From Pedobacter quisquiliarum (GTDB lineage: Bacteria > Bacteroidota > Bacteroidia > Sphingobacteriales > Sphingobacteriaceae): DNA of 64,000 bases. The stretch is taken from the NCBI RefSeq assembly GCF_014642175.1, contig NZ_BMIL01000005.1, positions 62,001 to 126,000 on the forward strand, written 5' to 3'. The translations under genes were made by a program, and so were the position numbers. Shown here one piece after another: positions 33,441 through 41,610 of the stretch; position 1 is the first letter of the stretch, and every line of letters starts with the position of its first letter. The notes beneath the pieces were generated by a model. The model ran no database searches. It had not been told where the DNA came from and was given only the letters and a program-made list of their open reading frames with translations.

Positions 33441-33482
33441 AAGATGGTAGCCTTGTTATGCTGCCATTTTCTTTTATTTTTG
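33441..33482 (+). terminator. Terminator of the second TPR gene, overlapping the nuoA promoter
   Basis: AAGATGGTAGC / GCTGCCATTTT (wobble pairs included) with loop CTTGTTAT, then a T-rich tail. The tail and loop also contain the promoter elements of nuoA. Confidence 0.78.
33453..33482 (+). promoter_or_regulatory. Promoter of nuoA
   Basis: TTG (33453-33455, in the terminator loop), 19-nt spacer, TATTTTTG (33475-33482, in its T-tail), 16 bp before the nuoA ATG. Confidence 0.75.
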
Positions 33483-33498
33483 TCATTCAAGCATAAAT

Positions 33499-33870
33499 AT
33501 GGAAACTCAAAGTGTACCCGTAGATTTTCTCCCGATTATATTCCAGGTTATCGTAGCCCTTGGTTTTGTTGTTGTAACATTAATCGCGACACACTACTTA
33601 GGTCCGAGCCGTAAAACTGCAGACAAGTTATCTACTTTCGAGGCAGGGATTAAAGTTGTTGGAAATGCGCGACAGCCTTTCTCTATTAAATATTTTCTGG
33701 TGGCGATTTTATTCGTGCTTTTCGATGTGGAAGTGATCTTTATGTACCCTTGGGCAGTAAACTTCAGGGAGCTTGGAATGGACGGAATGATTGAGATGTT
33801 CATCTTCATGGGAACCCTGTTGTTGGGCTTTATATACGTGATTAAGAAGAAAGCATTAGACTGGAATTAA
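33499..33870 (+). CDS. nuoA: NADH-quinone oxidoreductase subunit A
   Basis: 123 aa with three membrane helices (about 10-30, 65-85, 93-113) and the NuoA core FSIKYFLVAILFVLFDVEVIFMYPWAV, whose acidic FDVE lies in the membrane arm near the quinone chamber. It is first of the 14 complex I genes but is separated from nuoB by 105 bp with a strong terminator, so its expression may be uncoupled from the rest. Confidence 0.95.
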   Translation: METQSVPVDFLPIIFQVIVALGFVVVTLIATHYLGPSRKTADKLSTFEAGIKVVGNARQPFSIKYFLVAILFVLFDVEVIFMYPWAVNFRELGMDGMIEMFIFMGTLLLGFIYVIKKKALDWN

Positions 33871-33925
33871 GCTATTTAGATTCTTTCTAAATCAAACCAG
33901 CACTATGTAAATTGCTCTATTATTG

Positions 33926-33933
33926 TAGATTTG
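33926..33933 (+). promoter_or_regulatory. Possible -7 element for nuoB-N
   Basis: TAGATTTG, exact TAnnTTTG, directly 5' of the terminator stem. No -33 TTG at the right distance, so only suggestive. Confidence 0.4.
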
Positions 33934-33934
33934 T

Positions 33935-33967
33935 AGTTCATTCTTCGTCAGAATGAACTTTTTTTTT
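33935..33967 (+). terminator. Strong intrinsic terminator between nuoA and nuoB
   Basis: Perfect 10-bp stem AGTTCATTCT / AGAATGAACT, loop TCGTC, followed by a T-run to 33967; the nuoB ATG is only 9 bp further. Confidence 0.9.
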
Positions 33968-33975
33968 GTTAGATC

Positions 33976-34518
33976 ATGAGTGAAATCAATATCGTTAACG
34001 CCCCTCCGGGCATAGAGGGATCTGGCTTCTTTGCCACATCCTTTGATAAAGTCATTGGATTGGCTCGTTCACATTCTTTGTGGCCCTTGCCATTTGCAAC
34101 ATCATGCTGTGGTATTGAGTTTATGGCTACAATGGGCTCACACTATGATTTCGGACGTTTTGGATCCGAGCGCCTGAGCTTTTCACCCCGCCAGGCAGAC
34201 TTGCTGATGGTGATGGGTACGATTGCGAAGAAAATGAGCCCTGTGCTGAAGCAAGTTTATCTGCAGATGGCAGAACCCCGTTGGGTAATGGCGGTAGGTG
34301 CCTGTGCTTCGAGTGGTGGTATCTTTGATACATACTCGGTACTGCAGGGCATTGACGAGATCATTCCCGTAGATGTTTATGTTCCGGGTTGTCCTCCGCG
34401 CCCTGAAGCTATCCTAGATGGTTTTGGAAAGATACAGGAGCTGGTACGTAATGAGTCTGGCAGAAGGCGGGATTCACCTGAATATAAAGAAATGTTAGCC
34501 TCATACGGAATTTTATAA
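33976..34518 (+). CDS. nuoB: NADH-quinone oxidoreductase subunit B
   Basis: 180 aa hydrophilic subunit that carries cluster N2, the last Fe-S centre before quinone. All four ligands are visible: the tandem Cys of TSCCGIEFMA, VGACASSGG, and PGCPPRPEA. SYDFGRFGSERL-like sequence (HYDFGRFGSERLSFSPRQAD) follows the first motif as in all NuoB. It shares one base with nuoC. Confidence 0.97.
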   Translation: MSEINIVNAPPGIEGSGFFATSFDKVIGLARSHSLWPLPFATSCCGIEFMATMGSHYDFGRFGSERLSFSPRQADLLMVMGTIAKKMSPVLKQVYLQMAEPRWVMAVGACASSGGIFDTYSVLQGIDEIIPVDVYVPGCPPRPEAILDGFGKIQELVRNESGRRRDSPEYKEMLASYGIL

Positions 34519-35021
34519 TGACAGAAGAGACCAACCATAATTTAATACAACTGTTAAGCGCCGAATTTGGTGACCGGGTTTCTAATGTAGATGAGCCCTA
34601 TGGCTTGTTGACGATTGAGACCACTAAAGATGATATCATTGCGTTGTTGACCTTTCTGAAGGGAGATCCGAGAACGAACTTCCATTTTTTAACGGACATC
34701 ACAGCGGTACACTATCCTGAGCGGGCGAATGGCCTGGCAGTGATTTATCACCTGCACAACATGGTGGAAAAGGTGCGTATCAGGATTAAAGTATTCCTGA
34801 ACACACAGGCACCAAACATTCCGACTGCTTCAAATTTGTGGAACGGTGCGAACTGGATGGAGCGTGAGACGTATGACCTGTTCGGGGTGCTGTTTGATGG
34901 TCACCCGGACTTACGCAGAATTTTGAATATGGATGAACTGGGTGTGCATCCAATGTTAAAACAATACCCGCTTGAAGATCCGAACAGGGTGGACAAGAAA
35001 GATGAATATTTTGGCAGATAA
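34518..35021 (+). CDS. nuoC: NADH-quinone oxidoreductase subunit C
   Basis: 167 aa, the 30-kDa subunit, separate from NuoD (not the NuoCD fusion of enterobacteria). Signature: WNGANWMERETYDLFGVLFDGHPDLRRILN, then PLEDPNRVDK. Its ATG overlaps the nuoB stop by one base (TAATG). Confidence 0.95.
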   Translation: MTEETNHNLIQLLSAEFGDRVSNVDEPYGLLTIETTKDDIIALLTFLKGDPRTNFHFLTDITAVHYPERANGLAVIYHLHNMVEKVRIRIKVFLNTQAPNIPTASNLWNGANWMERETYDLFGVLFDGHPDLRRILNMDELGVHPMLKQYPLEDPNRVDKKDEYFGR

Positions 35022-35023
35022 TT

Positions 35024-36238
35024 ATGGTACATAACCAACCCGTATTTACAGATAATGATCCGCAAAGTGAATTGGTAACCCTGAACCTGGGCCCAACGCA
35101 CCCTGCGACACATGGTGTGTTTCAAAACATACTTCAGCTTGATGGTGAACGTATCGTTAGTGGTGTATCTACCATCGGTTATATTCACCGTGCCTTTGAG
35201 AAAATCGCGGAACACCGCCCTTTTTACCAGATTACGCCATTAACAGACCGCCTGAACTATTGTTCTTCACCGATCAATAACATGGGCTGGCACATGACCG
35301 TAGAAAAGCTGCTTAACATTAAAATGCCTAAGCGTGTAGATTATCTGCGTGTGATTGTAATGGAGTTGGCGCGGATTTCAGATCATATCATCTGCAACAC
35401 AATTATTGCGCAGGATACCGGTGCGACAACGACTTTCCTTTATCTATTTCAGTTCAGGGAGCATATCTATGAGATTTATGAGGAGATCTGCGGTGCGCGA
35501 CTAACGACTAACATCGGAAGGATCGGCGGCTTTGAACGTGATTTCAATGAAATCGCTTTCGCCAAGATCAACAAGTTCTTAAAGGATTTTCCGGTCGCTT
35601 TGCGGGAATTTGAAAGTTTGCTTAACCGGAACAGGATCTTCATCGACCGTACAGCTGGCGTGGCTGCTGTTACACCTGAACAGGCATTGGATTTTAGCTG
35701 GACAGGCCCATTATTGCGTGCAACTGGTGTAGACTATGATGTGCGTGTTAGTGAGCCTTATTCTTCATACCAGGATTTTGACTTTGAAATTCCGGTTGGC
35801 ACCAGTGGTGACATTTATGACCGCTTTCTCGTGAGAAACGAGGAGATGTGGCAAAGTGTACGACTGATTGAACAGGCTATGGAGAAGTTGAAAAACGAAC
35901 CAGCAGGCATTTTCCATGCCGATGTGCCTGATTTTTATCTGCCACCGAAGGAAGAAGTGTACAACAATATGGAAGCCTTGATCTACCACTTCAAGATCGT
36001 TATGGGTGAAATTGATGCGCCAAAAGCAGAAGTTTACCATGCGGTAGAAGGTGGAAATGGCGAGCTTGGTTTCTACCTGATCAATGATGGCGGCCGGACA
36101 CCATACCGGCTGCATTTCAGAAGACCAAGTTTTATAAATTATCAAATGTATGCACCCATGAGTAAAGGTATGCTGTTGTCGGATGCCATCATCAACATGA
36201 GTAGTATGAATATTATTGCTGGAGAATTAGATGCTTAA
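35024..36238 (+). CDS. nuoD: NADH-quinone oxidoreductase subunit D
   Basis: 404 aa, the 49-kDa subunit lining the quinone pocket. LNLGPTHPATHGVFQ (with the quinone-site His), GYIHRAFEKIAEHR, and the C-terminal PYRLHFRRPSF-NYQ and INMSSMNIIAGELDA are seen. It starts 2 bp after nuoC and overlaps nuoE by 8 bp. Confidence 0.96.
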   Translation: MVHNQPVFTDNDPQSELVTLNLGPTHPATHGVFQNILQLDGERIVSGVSTIGYIHRAFEKIAEHRPFYQITPLTDRLNYCSSPINNMGWHMTVEKLLNIKMPKRVDYLRVIVMELARISDHIICNTIIAQDTGATTTFLYLFQFREHIYEIYEEICGARLTTNIGRIGGFERDFNEIAFAKINKFLKDFPVALREFESLLNRNRIFIDRTAGVAAVTPEQALDFSWTGPLLRATGVDYDVRVSEPYSSYQDFDFEIPVGTSGDIYDRFLVRNEEMWQSVRLIEQAMEKLKNEPAGIFHADVPDFYLPPKEEVYNNMEALIYHFKIVMGEIDAPKAEVYHAVEGGNGELGFYLINDGGRTPYRLHFRRPSFINYQMYAPMSKGMLLSDAIINMSSMNIIAGELDA

Positions 36239-36743
36239 AGTAGAAGAACAACAACCAGAAGTATTTCCTGAAACTTTGATTGAGAAGTTTAATGAAATTA
36301 TAAGCAGATACCCTGAAGGCAAGCAGAAGTCGGCGCTATTGCCGATGTTACATGAGGTACAAGCTGTTTTTGGCTGGTTAAGCGTACCTTCAATGGATAA
36401 AGTTGCAGGTTACCTCGGCATAATGCCGATTGAGGTTTATGAAGTTGCTTCTTTTTACACGATGTACTTCCTGAAACCACAAGGAAAATATATGCTTGAA
36501 GTTTGCAGAACAGGCCCTTGCTGCCTGGTGGGTGCAGAGAAGGTGATGGCGCATATTGAACAGACACTTGGGGTGAAAGAAGGTGAAGTGACACCCGACG
36601 GACTTTTCAGCTGGCGGGGTGTAGAATGCCTTGCCGCTTGTGGCTTTGGACCGGTTTTACAAATCGGACCGGAATACACCTTTTATGAGAACCTGAACGA
36701 GGAAAAGGTAGATCAGTTAATCCAAGACTTACGAAATAAATAA
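36231..36743 (+). CDS. nuoE: NADH-quinone oxidoreductase subunit E
   Basis: 170 aa, the 24-kDa thioredoxin-fold subunit with cluster N1a. Cys ligands lie in CRTGPCCLVGAE and VECLAACGFGPVLQIG. The N-terminal helical domain (YPEGKQKSALLPMLHEVQAVFGWL) is typical. It overlaps nuoD by 8 bp and nuoF by one base, so translation is probably coupled. Confidence 0.95.
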   Translation: MLKVEEQQPEVFPETLIEKFNEIISRYPEGKQKSALLPMLHEVQAVFGWLSVPSMDKVAGYLGIMPIEVYEVASFYTMYFLKPQGKYMLEVCRTGPCCLVGAEKVMAHIEQTLGVKEGEVTPDGLFSWRGVECLAACGFGPVLQIGPEYTFYENLNEEKVDQLIQDLRNK

Positions 36744-38101
36744 TGGGTCGTAAACTATTATTAGAACATATAAACGTACCTGGCATCAATACATTTGATG
36801 TCTATCGCCAGAACGGCGGTTACCGCGCGGTAGAAAAGGCTTTGAAAATGACGCCCGACGAAGTCGTGGAAGAAGTTAAGAAGTCGGGTCTACGTGGCAG
36901 AGGTGGTGCGGGTTTCCCTACCGGGATGAAGTGGAGCTTTTTGGCCAAGCCGGAAGGTGTACCACGCTACCTGGTTTGCAATGCAGATGAATCGGAGCCT
37001 GGTACCTTTAAGGACCGTTTCCTGATGACACACATTCCACATGCGCTCATTGAAGGCATGATTGTTTCCAGCTTCGCGCTGGGTGCGAAGACATCCTACA
37101 TCTACGTTCGTGGTGAAATGATGCCGCAGGTGCGCATTTTAGAACGCGCCATCGCGGAAGCTAAAAATGCCGGCTACCTTGGAAAAAACATCCTGGGCAC
37201 TGGGTATGATCTGGAACTTTACGTTCAGCCCGGTGGTGGCGCATACATTTGCGGTGAAGAAACTGCACTGCTGGAATCACTTGAAGGCAAGCGTGGCAAT
37301 CCAAGGATCAAGCCGCCATTTCCGGCAATTGCTGGTCTTTATGGCTGCCCAACGGTGGTTAATAACGTTGAATCTATTGCCGCAACAGTGCCAATCATCA
37401 ATGATGGTGGCGATGAATACGCGAAAATCGGTATCGGCAGGAGCACAGGCACCAAGCTGATCTCCGCATCCGGTAACCTGGTTCGTCCGGGTGTTTATGA
37501 AATTGAACTCGGACTTCCTGTTGAAGAATTTATTTATTCTGATGAATACTGTGGCGGTATTGCCAATGGTAAGCGCTTGAAAGCGACTGTGGCCGGAGGA
37601 TCTTCCGTACCAGTGCTTCCTGCAAACTTAACGTTGAAGCTTGCCAATGGAGAACCAAGGCTGATGAGCTATGAAGGCTTGTCGGAAGGTGGTTTTATCA
37701 CCGGAACCATGATGGGTTCTGGCGGTTTCATCGCCTTTGATGAAGACCAGTGCATGGTTCGCAACACCTGGAACTTCGCCCGTTTCTATTCACATGAAAG
37801 CTGTGGACAATGTTCGCCTTGCCGTGAAGGTACTGGCTGGATGGAGAAAATCCTGCGCAAGATTGAGTTTGGCGAGGGTAGAATGAGCGATATCGACCTG
37901 TTGGTAGATGTAGCACGCAAGATTGAAGGAAATACCATTTGTCCGCTTGGAGATGCAGCAGCATGGCCGGTTGCCAGTGCAATCAGACACTTCAGGGATG
38001 AATTTGAATGGCATGTAAAAGAGCCTGTAAAGTGCCTTGAAACCAATTACGGTTTGGCCAACTATGCGGTGCCTATTGCAAAAACAGAAGTTACTACATA
38101 A
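36743..38101 (+). CDS. nuoF: NADH-quinone oxidoreductase subunit F
   Basis: 452 aa, the 51-kDa NADH- and FMN-binding subunit. GLRGRGGAGFPTGMKWSF forms the nucleotide site, GGGAYICGEETALLESLEGK the FMN site, and ESCGQCSPCREGTGW plus NTICPLGDAAAWP carry the ligands of 4Fe-4S cluster N3. It accepts electrons from NADH and passes them to NuoE and NuoG. Confidence 0.97.
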   Translation: MGRKLLLEHINVPGINTFDVYRQNGGYRAVEKALKMTPDEVVEEVKKSGLRGRGGAGFPTGMKWSFLAKPEGVPRYLVCNADESEPGTFKDRFLMTHIPHALIEGMIVSSFALGAKTSYIYVRGEMMPQVRILERAIAEAKNAGYLGKNILGTGYDLELYVQPGGGAYICGEETALLESLEGKRGNPRIKPPFPAIAGLYGCPTVVNNVESIAATVPIINDGGDEYAKIGIGRSTGTKLISASGNLVRPGVYEIELGLPVEEFIYSDEYCGGIANGKRLKATVAGGSSVPVLPANLTLKLANGEPRLMSYEGLSEGGFITGTMMGSGGFIAFDEDQCMVRNTWNFARFYSHESCGQCSPCREGTGWMEKILRKIEFGEGRMSDIDLLVDVARKIEGNTICPLGDAAAWPVASAIRHFRDEFEWHVKEPVKCLETNYGLANYAVPIAKTEVTT

Positions 38102-38125
38102 TTTAACCCAGTACCATCATCAATT

Positions 38126-39130
38126 ATGAGTGATAAAGTTAAGGTGACTATAGACGGGATCACGGTAGAAGTGGAGCCCGGAACATCAATATTAAATGCC
38201 GCAAGGCAAATTGGAGGTGACATTGTGCCGCCTGCAATGTGCTATTACTCCAAATTAGAAGGTAGTGGCGGTAAATGCCGCACCTGCATCGTTAAGGTGA
38301 GTAAAGGATCGGAGAAAGATCCACGCCCAATGCCGAAGCTGGTTGCTTCGTGCCGCACAACGGTTATGGATGGCATGGAGGTGCAGAACATTACATCTCC
38401 GGAAGTTCTTGAGGCACGCAGTGGTGTTGTTGAAATTCTGCTGATCAATCACCCGCTGGATTGCCCCGTGTGTGACCAGGCTGGAGAGTGTGATTTGCAA
38501 AACCTGACCTATGAGCATGGTTTGCAGAAAACCAGATATGAATTTGAGCGCCGTACGTTCGACCGTATAGACATTGGAGATAAGATCCAGCTGCACATGA
38601 ACAGGTGTATTTTATGCTACCGTTGTGTGTTCCTTGCAGATCAAATCACTGAGCAACGTGTTCATGGCGTGCTTAATCGCGGAGATCACTCAGAAATATC
38701 GACTTATATCCAACAAGCAGTTGATAACGACTTTTCAGGCAACGTCATAGACGTATGTCCAGTGGGCGCACTTACCGATAAAACCTTCAGATTCAGAAAT
38801 CGTGTTTGGTTTACTAAACCGATCGATGCACATCGTGACTGCCCAACCTGCAGTGGAAAGGTAACCCTTTGGTACAAAGGTGAAAACGTTTTACGCGTAA
38901 CGGCCAGAAAAGATGTGTACGGAGAAGTGGAAGCGTTTATCTGCAATACCTGCCGTTTTGAAAAGAAACAGACGTCTGACTGGGTGCTTGAACAGCCAAC
39001 TCATATTAGTGATGCTTCGGTAATTGCATCGAATCACTATGAAACCATGCAGCCGCTTCCTGTTATTCAGGTGAATCTGAAATTGCAGCAAGCGAATAAA
39101 ATAGAACTTGAAAAAACCAGTAAATTCTGA
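38126..39130 (+). CDS. nuoG: NADH-quinone oxidoreductase subunit G, short form
   Basis: 334 aa. It holds the 2Fe-2S ferredoxin domain (CYYSKLEGSGGKCRTCIV), the His/Cys cluster motif HPLDCPVCDQAGECDLQ, a CILCYRCVF cluster, and the N7-like or molybdopterin-proximal 4Fe-4S Cys set (CPTCSGK, then CNTCRF). The large C-terminal molybdopterin-oxidoreductase-like domain of usual NuoG (700-900 aa) is absent. The frame ends cleanly and overlaps nuoH by one base, so this is a natural short form of the Bacteroidota type rather than a truncation. Confidence 0.93.
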   Translation: MSDKVKVTIDGITVEVEPGTSILNAARQIGGDIVPPAMCYYSKLEGSGGKCRTCIVKVSKGSEKDPRPMPKLVASCRTTVMDGMEVQNITSPEVLEARSGVVEILLINHPLDCPVCDQAGECDLQNLTYEHGLQKTRYEFERRTFDRIDIGDKIQLHMNRCILCYRCVFLADQITEQRVHGVLNRGDHSEISTYIQQAVDNDFSGNVIDVCPVGALTDKTFRFRNRVWFTKPIDAHRDCPTCSGKVTLWYKGENVLRVTARKDVYGEVEAFICNTCRFEKKQTSDWVLEQPTHISDASVIASNHYETMQPLPVIQVNLKLQQANKIELEKTSKF

Positions 39131-40167
39131 TGGAGATAGCCTTTGTTTTAGAGAAATTTATACTCGTTACCATAATCTTCGCAATTAGCCTGGTAATCGC
39201 CATGTACTCCACTTATGCGGAGCGCAAGGTGGCAGCCTTTCTGCAGGACCGTTTAGGGCCTGATAGAGCTGGTCCCTTCGGGATCCTACAGCCTCTTGCA
39301 GATGGTGTTAAAATGTTCATGAAGGAAGAGATTGTACCTACGAACTCCAACAAGTGGTTGTTTATGGTGGGGCCGGGACTTGCCATGCTTACGGCTTGTA
39401 TCGGTACGGCAGTTATTCCATGGGGAACGGCCATTCAGATTGGCGAACGCGTTATACCATTGCAGGTAACCGACATCAACGTGGGACTGCTTTATATCTT
39501 TGGTGTGGTATCTCTGGGTGTTTACGGTGTAATGATCGGCGGTTGGGCATCCAACAATAAATATTCACTGCTGAGCGCTATTCGTGCGGCATCGCAGAAC
39601 ATCAGCTACGAGATTGCAATGGGCCTTTCTATCATTGCACTATTGCTGGTATCAGGTACGCTAAGCTTAAAGGAAATTGTAGAGCAGCAGCATGGCTGGC
39701 ACTGGAATGTGATTTACCAGCCGATAGGATTTATCCTGTTCCTGATATGTGCTTTCGCGGAGACAAACCGGGCACCTTTCGATTTGCCGGAGTGTGAGAC
39801 AGAGCTAATCGGAGGTTACCACACGGAATATTCTTCAATGAAGCTGGGTTTCTATCTGTTTGCAGAGTACATCAACATGTTTGTTTCTTCGGCAGTAATC
39901 GCTTCTCTTTATTTCGGGGGCTATAACTACCCTGGAATGGATTGGGTGCTACAGCACACCGGAACGACCATTGGTCCGCTGATCGGAACCCTCGTGTTCT
40001 TCATTAAAATATTTGCTTTCATCTTCTTCTTTATGTGGGTACGCTGGACCATTCCGCGCTTCCGCTATGATCAGTTGATGCATTTAGGCTGGAAAGTGTT
40101 GATACCACTTGCCATTGCCAACATAATTGTAACAGGGGTGGTAATTGCCATCATCGAGAAATTTTAA
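39130..40167 (+). CDS. nuoH: NADH-quinone oxidoreductase subunit H
   Basis: 345 aa with about eight membrane helices. YAERKVAAFLQDRLGPDRAGPFGILQPLADGVKM and ETNRAPFDLPECETELIGGYHTEYSSMK are the classic NuoH loops that form the quinone entrance and proton path (the acidic E-rich loop). Overlaps nuoG by one base. Confidence 0.97.
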   Translation: MEIAFVLEKFILVTIIFAISLVIAMYSTYAERKVAAFLQDRLGPDRAGPFGILQPLADGVKMFMKEEIVPTNSNKWLFMVGPGLAMLTACIGTAVIPWGTAIQIGERVIPLQVTDINVGLLYIFGVVSLGVYGVMIGGWASNNKYSLLSAIRAASQNISYEIAMGLSIIALLLVSGTLSLKEIVEQQHGWHWNVIYQPIGFILFLICAFAETNRAPFDLPECETELIGGYHTEYSSMKLGFYLFAEYINMFVSSAVIASLYFGGYNYPGMDWVLQHTGTTIGPLIGTLVFFIKIFAFIFFFMWVRWTIPRFRYDQLMHLGWKVLIPLAIANIIVTGVVIAIIEKF

Positions 40168-40201
40168 TAATCCCGCTTGCGGAAAAAAATAGGGAGGTTT
40201 C

Positions 40202-40702
40202 ATGGAACCATTAACCAATAAAAAGAAAGTATTAGCACAGAAGCCCTTAACATTTGCAGAGCGTATGTATTTGCCTGCAATAACCAAAGGATTGTCGATC
40301 ACCATAAGCCACTTCTTTAAAAAAGAAGCAACGATCCGGTATCCGGAGGTTGAAAGGGAATTTTCAACCAACTGGCGCGGTATGCACTCGCTTAAACGCG
40401 ATGAAGAAGGTCGCGAGCGCTGTACAGCTTGTGGATTGTGTGCATTATCTTGTCCTGCAGAAGCCATTACGATGATCGCAGCAGAACGTAAACCGGAAGA
40501 GAAACACCTTTACCGCGAAGAGAAATATGCAGCGATGTACGAGATCAATATGCTTAGATGCATCTTCTGCGGATTATGTGAAGAGGCTTGCCCGAAAGAA
40601 GCAATTTACCTTGACGGGCCGATCGTGCCTTCAGATTACTTGAGAAAAGATTTCATTTACGGGAAGGACAAGCTTGTAGAAGCACCTTTAACCCTGAAAT
40701 AG
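40202..40702 (+). CDS. nuoI: NADH-quinone oxidoreductase subunit I
   Basis: 166 aa, the 23-kDa (TYKY) ferredoxin subunit with two 4Fe-4S clusters (N6a/N6b): CTACGLCALSCPAEA and CIFCGLCEEACPKEA. A clear Shine-Dalgarno sequence GGGAGG lies 5 bp before the ATG, which is unusual in this window, where most genes lack one. It is 34 bp after nuoH. Confidence 0.96.
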   Translation: MEPLTNKKKVLAQKPLTFAERMYLPAITKGLSITISHFFKKEATIRYPEVEREFSTNWRGMHSLKRDEEGRERCTACGLCALSCPAEAITMIAAERKPEEKHLYREEKYAAMYEINMLRCIFCGLCEEACPKEAIYLDGPIVPSDYLRKDFIYGKDKLVEAPLTLK

Positions 40703-40766
40703 TTGGGCGTAAGCTTAAATTTAAAATATATATAATAGCCAGCTTGGCACAAAAACACTAAAATTA

Positions 40767-41264
40767 ATGGGTACATCCGTGTTCTATATCGTAGCAGCAC
40801 TAAGCGTTTTCTTCTCTCTGATGGTGATCTTTTCGAAGAACCCGGTGCATAGCGTACTTTATCTGATTGTAACATTTTTCACCTTTACGGTGCACTACAT
40901 TCTGCTGAATGCACAATTCCTGGCCGTGGTGAATTTCATCGTCTACATGGGTGCAATCATGGTACTGTTCCTCTTCGTGCTCATGCTACTGAATCTCAAC
41001 AAGGACAATGAGCCTTTGAAGTCGCCCCTGGTTAAAATCGTGGGGATCATTGCTGGTTGTTGCCTTGTGGTTACGCTAGTTGGGTCACTTAAAGCCACAG
41101 CGGTTTCCAATCCATTGCTGCTTAAGAACCCCGGACTAGGATTAATCCAGAACCTTGGTCGCGAACTCTTCGGCCCTTTTATGCTACCTTTTGAATTGTC
41201 ATCTATCCTGTTGCTAACGGCAATGGTTGGTGCGGTATTGTTAACTAAAAAAGAAAAAATATAG
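40767..41264 (+). CDS. nuoJ: NADH-quinone oxidoreductase subunit J
   Basis: 165 aa with five membrane helices. NPVHSVLYLIVTFFTFTVHYILLNAQFLAVVNFIVYMGAIMVLFLFVLMLLN is the conserved NuoJ core, in which a central pi-bulge helix gates proton flow. Its stop overlaps the GTG start of nuoK by one base. Confidence 0.94.
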   Translation: MGTSVFYIVAALSVFFSLMVIFSKNPVHSVLYLIVTFFTFTVHYILLNAQFLAVVNFIVYMGAIMVLFLFVLMLLNLNKDNEPLKSPLVKIVGIIAGCCLVVTLVGSLKATAVSNPLLLKNPGLGLIQNLGRELFGPFMLPFELSSILLLTAMVGAVLLTKKEKI

Positions 41265-41593
41265 TGGGAGAACTTACTCAAACCTTGCAGGGCGTGCCAC
41301 TTAATCATTACATCTGGTTAAGCGCAATCATCTTTTCCATTGGTGTTCTTGGCGTACTGACCCGCAGAAATGCAATCGTGATCTTTATGTCCGTAGAGTT
41401 AATGCTAAACGCAGTAAACCTGCTGCTGACCGCTTTTTCCGTGCACAATAACGATGCATCCGGACAAGTGTTCGTGTTCTTCATTATGGCACTCGCAGCG
41501 GCGGAAGTTGCAATCGGACTTAGTATCATTGTAATGGTTTACCGCAATACGTCTTCAACCGATATAAATGTCCTGAATCGCCTTAAGTGGTAA
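41264..41593 (+). CDS. nuoK: NADH-quinone oxidoreductase subunit K
   Basis: 109 aa, three membrane helices. GVLTRRNAIVIFMSVELMLNAVNLLL carries the conserved membrane Glu, and FVFFIMALAAAEVAIGLSIIV the second Glu. It starts with GTG, sharing one base with the nuoJ stop (TAGTG); no ATG lies at the expected N terminus. Confidence 0.94.
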   Translation: MGELTQTLQGVPLNHYIWLSAIIFSIGVLGVLTRRNAIVIFMSVELMLNAVNLLLTAFSVHNNDASGQVFVFFIMALAAAEVAIGLSIIVMVYRNTSSTDINVLNRLKW

Positions 41594-41610
41594 AATAGAA
41601 TAGAATAAAG

